From: Pseudomonas mosselii
GTDB taxonomy: Bacteria; Pseudomonadota; Gammaproteobacteria; Pseudomonadales; Pseudomonadaceae
Reading direction: 5' to 3'
NCBI RefSeq assembly: GCF_019823065.1
Contig: NZ_CP081966.1
Coordinates: 5,301,501 to 5,365,500, forward strand
DNA length: 64,000 nucleotides
Position 1 is the stretch's first letter; every line of letters begins with the position of its first letter. Position numbers and translations under genes: made by a program. Shown one piece after another: positions 58,568 to 64,000 of the stretch. Below the pieces are notes generated by a model that was not told where the DNA came from, did no database searches, and was given only the letters and a program-made list of their open reading frames with translations.

Positions 58568-59206
58568 ATGCCTACTCGTGAGATCCGCCATCCGCTGATC
58601 CGCCACAAGCTCGGCCTGATGCGCCGTGCCGATATCAGCACCAAGAATTTTCGCGAACTCGCCCAGGAAGTCGGTGCACTGCTGACCTATGAAGCCACCC
58701 AGGACCTGCCGCTCGAGACCTACGAGATCGACGGCTGGTGCGGCAAGGTGCAAGTCGAGAAAATCGCCGGCAAGAAGATCACCGTCGTGCCGATCCTGCG
58801 CGCCGGCATTGGCATGCTCGACGGCGTGCTCAGCCTGGTCCCCGGGGCCAAGGTGAGTGCCGTGGGCGTTGCCCGCAACGAGGAAACCCTCGAAGCCCAC
58901 ACCTACCTCGAGAAACTCGCGCCGGACATCAACCAGCGCCTGGCCCTGATCATCGACCCGATGCTGGCCACCGGCGGCTCGATGGTCGCCACCATCGACC
59001 TGCTGAAAAAGGCCGGCTGCAAGGAAATCCGTGCCATGGTCCTGGTCGCGGCCCCCGAAGGCATCGCCGTGGTGGAGAAAGCCCACCCCGACGTGCAGAT
59101 CTACACCGCCTCGATCGACCAACGCCTGAACGAACACGGCTACATCGTCCCAGGCCTGGGTGATGCCGGCGACAAGATCTTCGGCACCAAGCAGAAGGAC
59201 GCCTGA
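58568..59206 (+). CDS. upp: Uracil phosphoribosyltransferase
   Basis: A 212-residue PRTase converting uracil and PRPP to UMP. It starts [19 protein letters not shown]. The PRPP-binding loop is [13 protein letters not shown], and the uracil-binding C-terminal end is [20 protein letters not shown] lies about 12 bp before the ATG at 58568. The insertion of ISL3 24 bp upstream has removed most of the native promoter region to the far side of the element. It forms an operon with uraA (2 bp gap). Confidence 0.95.
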   Translation: MPTREIRHPLIRHKLGLMRRADISTKNFRELAQEVGALLTYEATQDLPLETYEIDGWCGKVQVEKIAGKKITVVPILRAGIGMLDGVLSLVPGAKVSAVGVARNEETLEAHTYLEKLAPDINQRLALIIDPMLATGGSMVATIDLLKKAGCKEIRAMVLVAAPEGIAVVEKAHPDVQIYTASIDQRLNEHGYIVPGLGDAGDKIFGTKQKDA

Positions 59207-59208
59207 TC

Positions 59209-60483
59209 ATGCAGGACGGCTTCAACGACCCGCTCTGGCGTCAGGTCGTCTCGGGCGCGCAGATGCTCTTCGTGGCATTCGGCGCGCTGGTGCTGATGCC
59301 GCTGATCACCGGCCTCGACCCCAACGTGGCCCTGTTCACCGCAGGCATCGGCACCCTGCTGTTCCAGCTGGTCACGGGCCGCCAGGTCCCGGTGTTCCTG
59401 GCCTCGAGTTTTGCCTTCATCACCCCGATCATCCTCGCCAAGGGCCAGTTCGGCCTGGCCGAGACCATGGGCGGCGTGATGGCGGCAGGCTTCGTGTACA
59501 CCTTCATGGGCCTGATGGTGAAGATCAAGGGCACCGGTTTCATCGACCGCATGCTGCCGCCGGTGGTGATCGGCCCGGTGATCATCTCCATCGGCCTGGC
59601 CATGGCGCCGATCGCCGCCAACATGGCGATGGGCAAGGCCGGCGACGGCAGCGTACTGCTGCCGTACAAGACCGCCATGATGATCTCCATGCCGGCGCTG
59701 TTGACCACCATGATCGTGGCCGTGTTCGGCAAGGGCATCTTCCGCCTGGTGCCGATCATCGCCGGCGTGCTGGTGGGCTTCGCCCTGTCGTTCGCCTTCG
59801 GCGTGGTCGACACCGCCAAGATCGCCGCGGCCCCCTGGCTGGAGCTGCCCAACTTCACCGCGCCGGCCTTCAACTGGCAGGCCATCCTGTTCATCGTGCC
59901 AGTGGCCCTGGCCCCAGCGATCGAACACATTGGCGGTGTGATCGCGGTGGGCAGCGTGACCGGCCGCGACTACCTGAAAAAGCCCGGCCTGCACCGCACG
60001 CTGCTGGGTGACGGCCTGGCCACCACCGCCGCCGGCCTGTTCGGCGGCCCGCCCAACACCACCTACGCCGAAGTGACCGGCGCGGTGATGCTGACCAAGA
60101 ACTACAACCCGAAGATCATGACCTGGGCGGCGGTATTCGCTATCACCCTGGCCTTCATCGGCAAGTTCGGCGCGCTGCTGCAGAGCATTCCGGTACCGGT
60201 GATGGGCGGCATTCTCTGCCTGCTGTTCGGCTCGATCGCGGCGGTGGGCATGAACACCATGATCCGCCACAAGATCGACCTGGCCGAGGCGCGCAACCTG
60301 GTAATCGTTTCGGTGACCCTGGTGTTCGGCATCGGCGGCGTGCTGATCGGCAGCGGCGACGGCCCGGACGATTGGGGCCTGAAGGGCATCGCCTTGTGCG
60401 CCGTGGTGGCCATTGCCCTGAACCTGATCCTGCCGGGCAACGATGGCTGGAAGAACAAGAAACTGGATGACCAGTTGCCTTGA
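59209..60483 (+). CDS. uraA: Uracil permease (NCS2 family)
   Basis: A 424-residue proton symporter with 14 helices in two inverted repeats. The substrate-binding segments include VPVFLASSFAFI and the half-helix motif with PALAPAIEHIGGVIAVG (QxxxE-like region) and LFGGPPNTTYAEVTGAV. It imports uracil for Upp, encoded 2 bp upstream. A GC hairpin terminator follows it. Confidence 0.94.
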   Translation: MQDGFNDPLWRQVVSGAQMLFVAFGALVLMPLITGLDPNVALFTAGIGTLLFQLVTGRQVPVFLASSFAFITPIILAKGQFGLAETMGGVMAAGFVYTFMGLMVKIKGTGFIDRMLPPVVIGPVIISIGLAMAPIAANMAMGKAGDGSVLLPYKTAMMISMPALLTTMIVAVFGKGIFRLVPIIAGVLVGFALSFAFGVVDTAKIAAAPWLELPNFTAPAFNWQAILFIVPVALAPAIEHIGGVIAVGSVTGRDYLKKPGLHRTLLGDGLATTAAGLFGGPPNTTYAEVTGAVMLTKNYNPKIMTWAAVFAITLAFIGKFGALLQSIPVPVMGGILCLLFGSIAAVGMNTMIRHKIDLAEARNLVIVSVTLVFGIGGVLIGSGDGPDDWGLKGIALCAVVAIALNLILPGNDGWKNKKLDDQLP

Positions 60484-60500
60484 GTCTTCATTGAAATCCT

Positions 60501-60519
60501 GGGGCCGCCTTGCGGCCCC
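60501..60519 (+). terminator. Terminator after upp-uraA
   Basis: The stem GGGGCCGC / GCGGCCCC with a 3-base loop is followed by TCGTTTC. The outer bases TTGAAA and TTTCAA extend the stem. It lies 17 bp past uraA and before the convergent hemH. Confidence 0.65.
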
Positions 60520-60543
60520 TCGTTTCAAAGCCAGGCGAGTTTC

Positions 60544-63649
<3,106 letters not shown>

Positions 63650-63662
63650 TCGACAGCGAATT

Positions 63663-63686
63663 TATACAAAAAAATATTCTTGTATA
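63663..63686. promoter_or_regulatory. Putative LitR/PplR site 1 upstream of the DUF523 gene
   Basis: TATACA-N12-TGTATA fits the direct-repeat consensus exactly. It lies just after the renalase stop and 70 bp before the next ATG. Confidence 0.68.
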
Positions 63687-63712
63687 AGTTTTCATCTGTG
63701 CTGGAATAGACT

Positions 63713-63736
63713 TGTACAAACCGTGCAGCCTGTACA
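63713..63736. promoter_or_regulatory. Putative LitR/PplR site 2 upstream of the DUF523 gene
   Basis: TGTACA-N12-TGTACA fits the consensus exactly. Flanking bases extend it into a perfect inverted repeat ACTTGTACA / TGTACAAGT (63710-63718, 63731-63739). It ends 19 bp before the ATG. Confidence 0.72.
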
Positions 63737-63755
63737 AGTCATTCCGGAGACCGCG

Positions 63756-64000
63756 ATGAACGCTTTCCCGCCCAGCGGCAAGCCACGTCTGGCCATCAGC
63801 GCCTGCCTGACTGGCCTGAACGTACGCTACAACGCCGGCCACAAAGCCTCCAGCCTCTGTCTTGAACTGCTCGACCAGCATTTCGACTGGGTCCCACTGT
63901 GCCCCGAGGTCGCCATTGGCCTGGGCACGCCCCGGGAACCCATTCGCCTGGTGGGCGATCCCGAGCACCCGGCTGTCACCGGTACGCGTAACAATGTCAC
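63756..64000 (+). CDS. DUF523 (DUF523/DUF1722-type) protein, N-terminal part
   Basis: The first 81 residues are seen; the window ends inside the gene. It shows ISACLTGLNVRYNAGHK, LCPEVAIGLGTPREPIRLV and VTGTRN, typical of DUF523. In P. putida this domain is usually fused to a C-terminal DUF1722. CGGAGA lies 5-6 bp before the ATG. Two light-regulator-type sites lie directly upstream. From the recalled gene order, a MerR-family photosensor gene and phrB (photolyase) should follow beyond the window. Confidence 0.85.
   Translation, partial: MNAFPPSGKPRLAISACLTGLNVRYNAGHKASSLCLELLDQHFDWVPLCPEVAIGLGTPREPIRLVGDPEHPAVTGTRNNV

Overview
The window is high-GC chromosomal DNA from a Pseudomonas, most likely of the P. 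putida group. The evidence is the gene content (mqo, DUF1302/DUF1329 pair, MalT-like LuxR, PA4642-family protein, renalase, DUF523 gene), the abundant REP/BIME palindromes of the GTGGGAGCGGGCTTGCCCCGCGAT type, and a gene order from pta to the DUF523 gene that, from memory and unchecked, resembles the PP_0739-PP_0774 block of P. putida KT2440. I see no rRNA, tRNA, CRISPR or prophage.

Region 1 (1-20 kb, accessory and regulatory). After a truncated SDR gene come two complete tripartite efflux operons on the minus strand. The first has an MFS pump, a HlyD adaptor and an outer-membrane factor. It lies downstream of a LysR gene, and near-identical 15-bp palindromes precede both. The second is AaeAB-like (outer-membrane factor, FUSC pump, DUF1656 protein, HlyD adaptor) with a divergent LysR gene. 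Between and after them are a universal stress protein, a GhrB-like 2-hydroxyacid dehydrogenase, an EamA exporter divergent from an AraC regulator, and an NTF2-like protein.

Region 2 (16-26.5 kb, iron). Two cell-surface-signalling cassettes sit head to head. On the minus strand DUF3649, a PepSY membrane protein, DUF3325, an ECF sigma factor, FecR and a siderophore receptor form one block. On the plus strand an ECF sigma factor, FecR and a FecA-like receptor form the other. Fur-like boxes lie in the divergent gap and before the first receptor.

Region 3 (26.7-46.6 kb). Glutathione peroxidase, SlyD, DUF3565, Pta, an OmpA-type lipoprotein, a metallo-beta-lactamase hydrolase, a minimal histidine kinase overlapping a receiver-TPR protein, then a MalT-like activator beside DUF1329, DUF1302 and an acyl-CoA ligase. 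Next are HprA and RsmC, which here form one uninterrupted reading frame, a yybP-ykoY leader before a GDT1-type manganese exporter, and an M48 lipoprotein protease.

Region 4 (46.6-64 kb, mostly core). A chemoreceptor with a sigma-28 promoter, a YedK-like protein, small cysteine-rich/DUF2007 genes, an acyltransferase, a YajG lipoprotein, mqo, PA4642-family and WbuC proteins, and hpt. An ISL3 element (57231-58535) with an 8-bp target duplication is inserted between hpt and upp. Then come upp-uraA, hemH with a YfcH-like gene, a renalase and a truncated DUF523 gene. Three copies of the T(G/A)TACA-N12-TGTA(C/T)A motif, the recalled binding site of the B12-dependent light sensors LitR/PplR, occur around the last genes. 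Long open frames antisense to these genes are GC-driven shadows and are not annotated.
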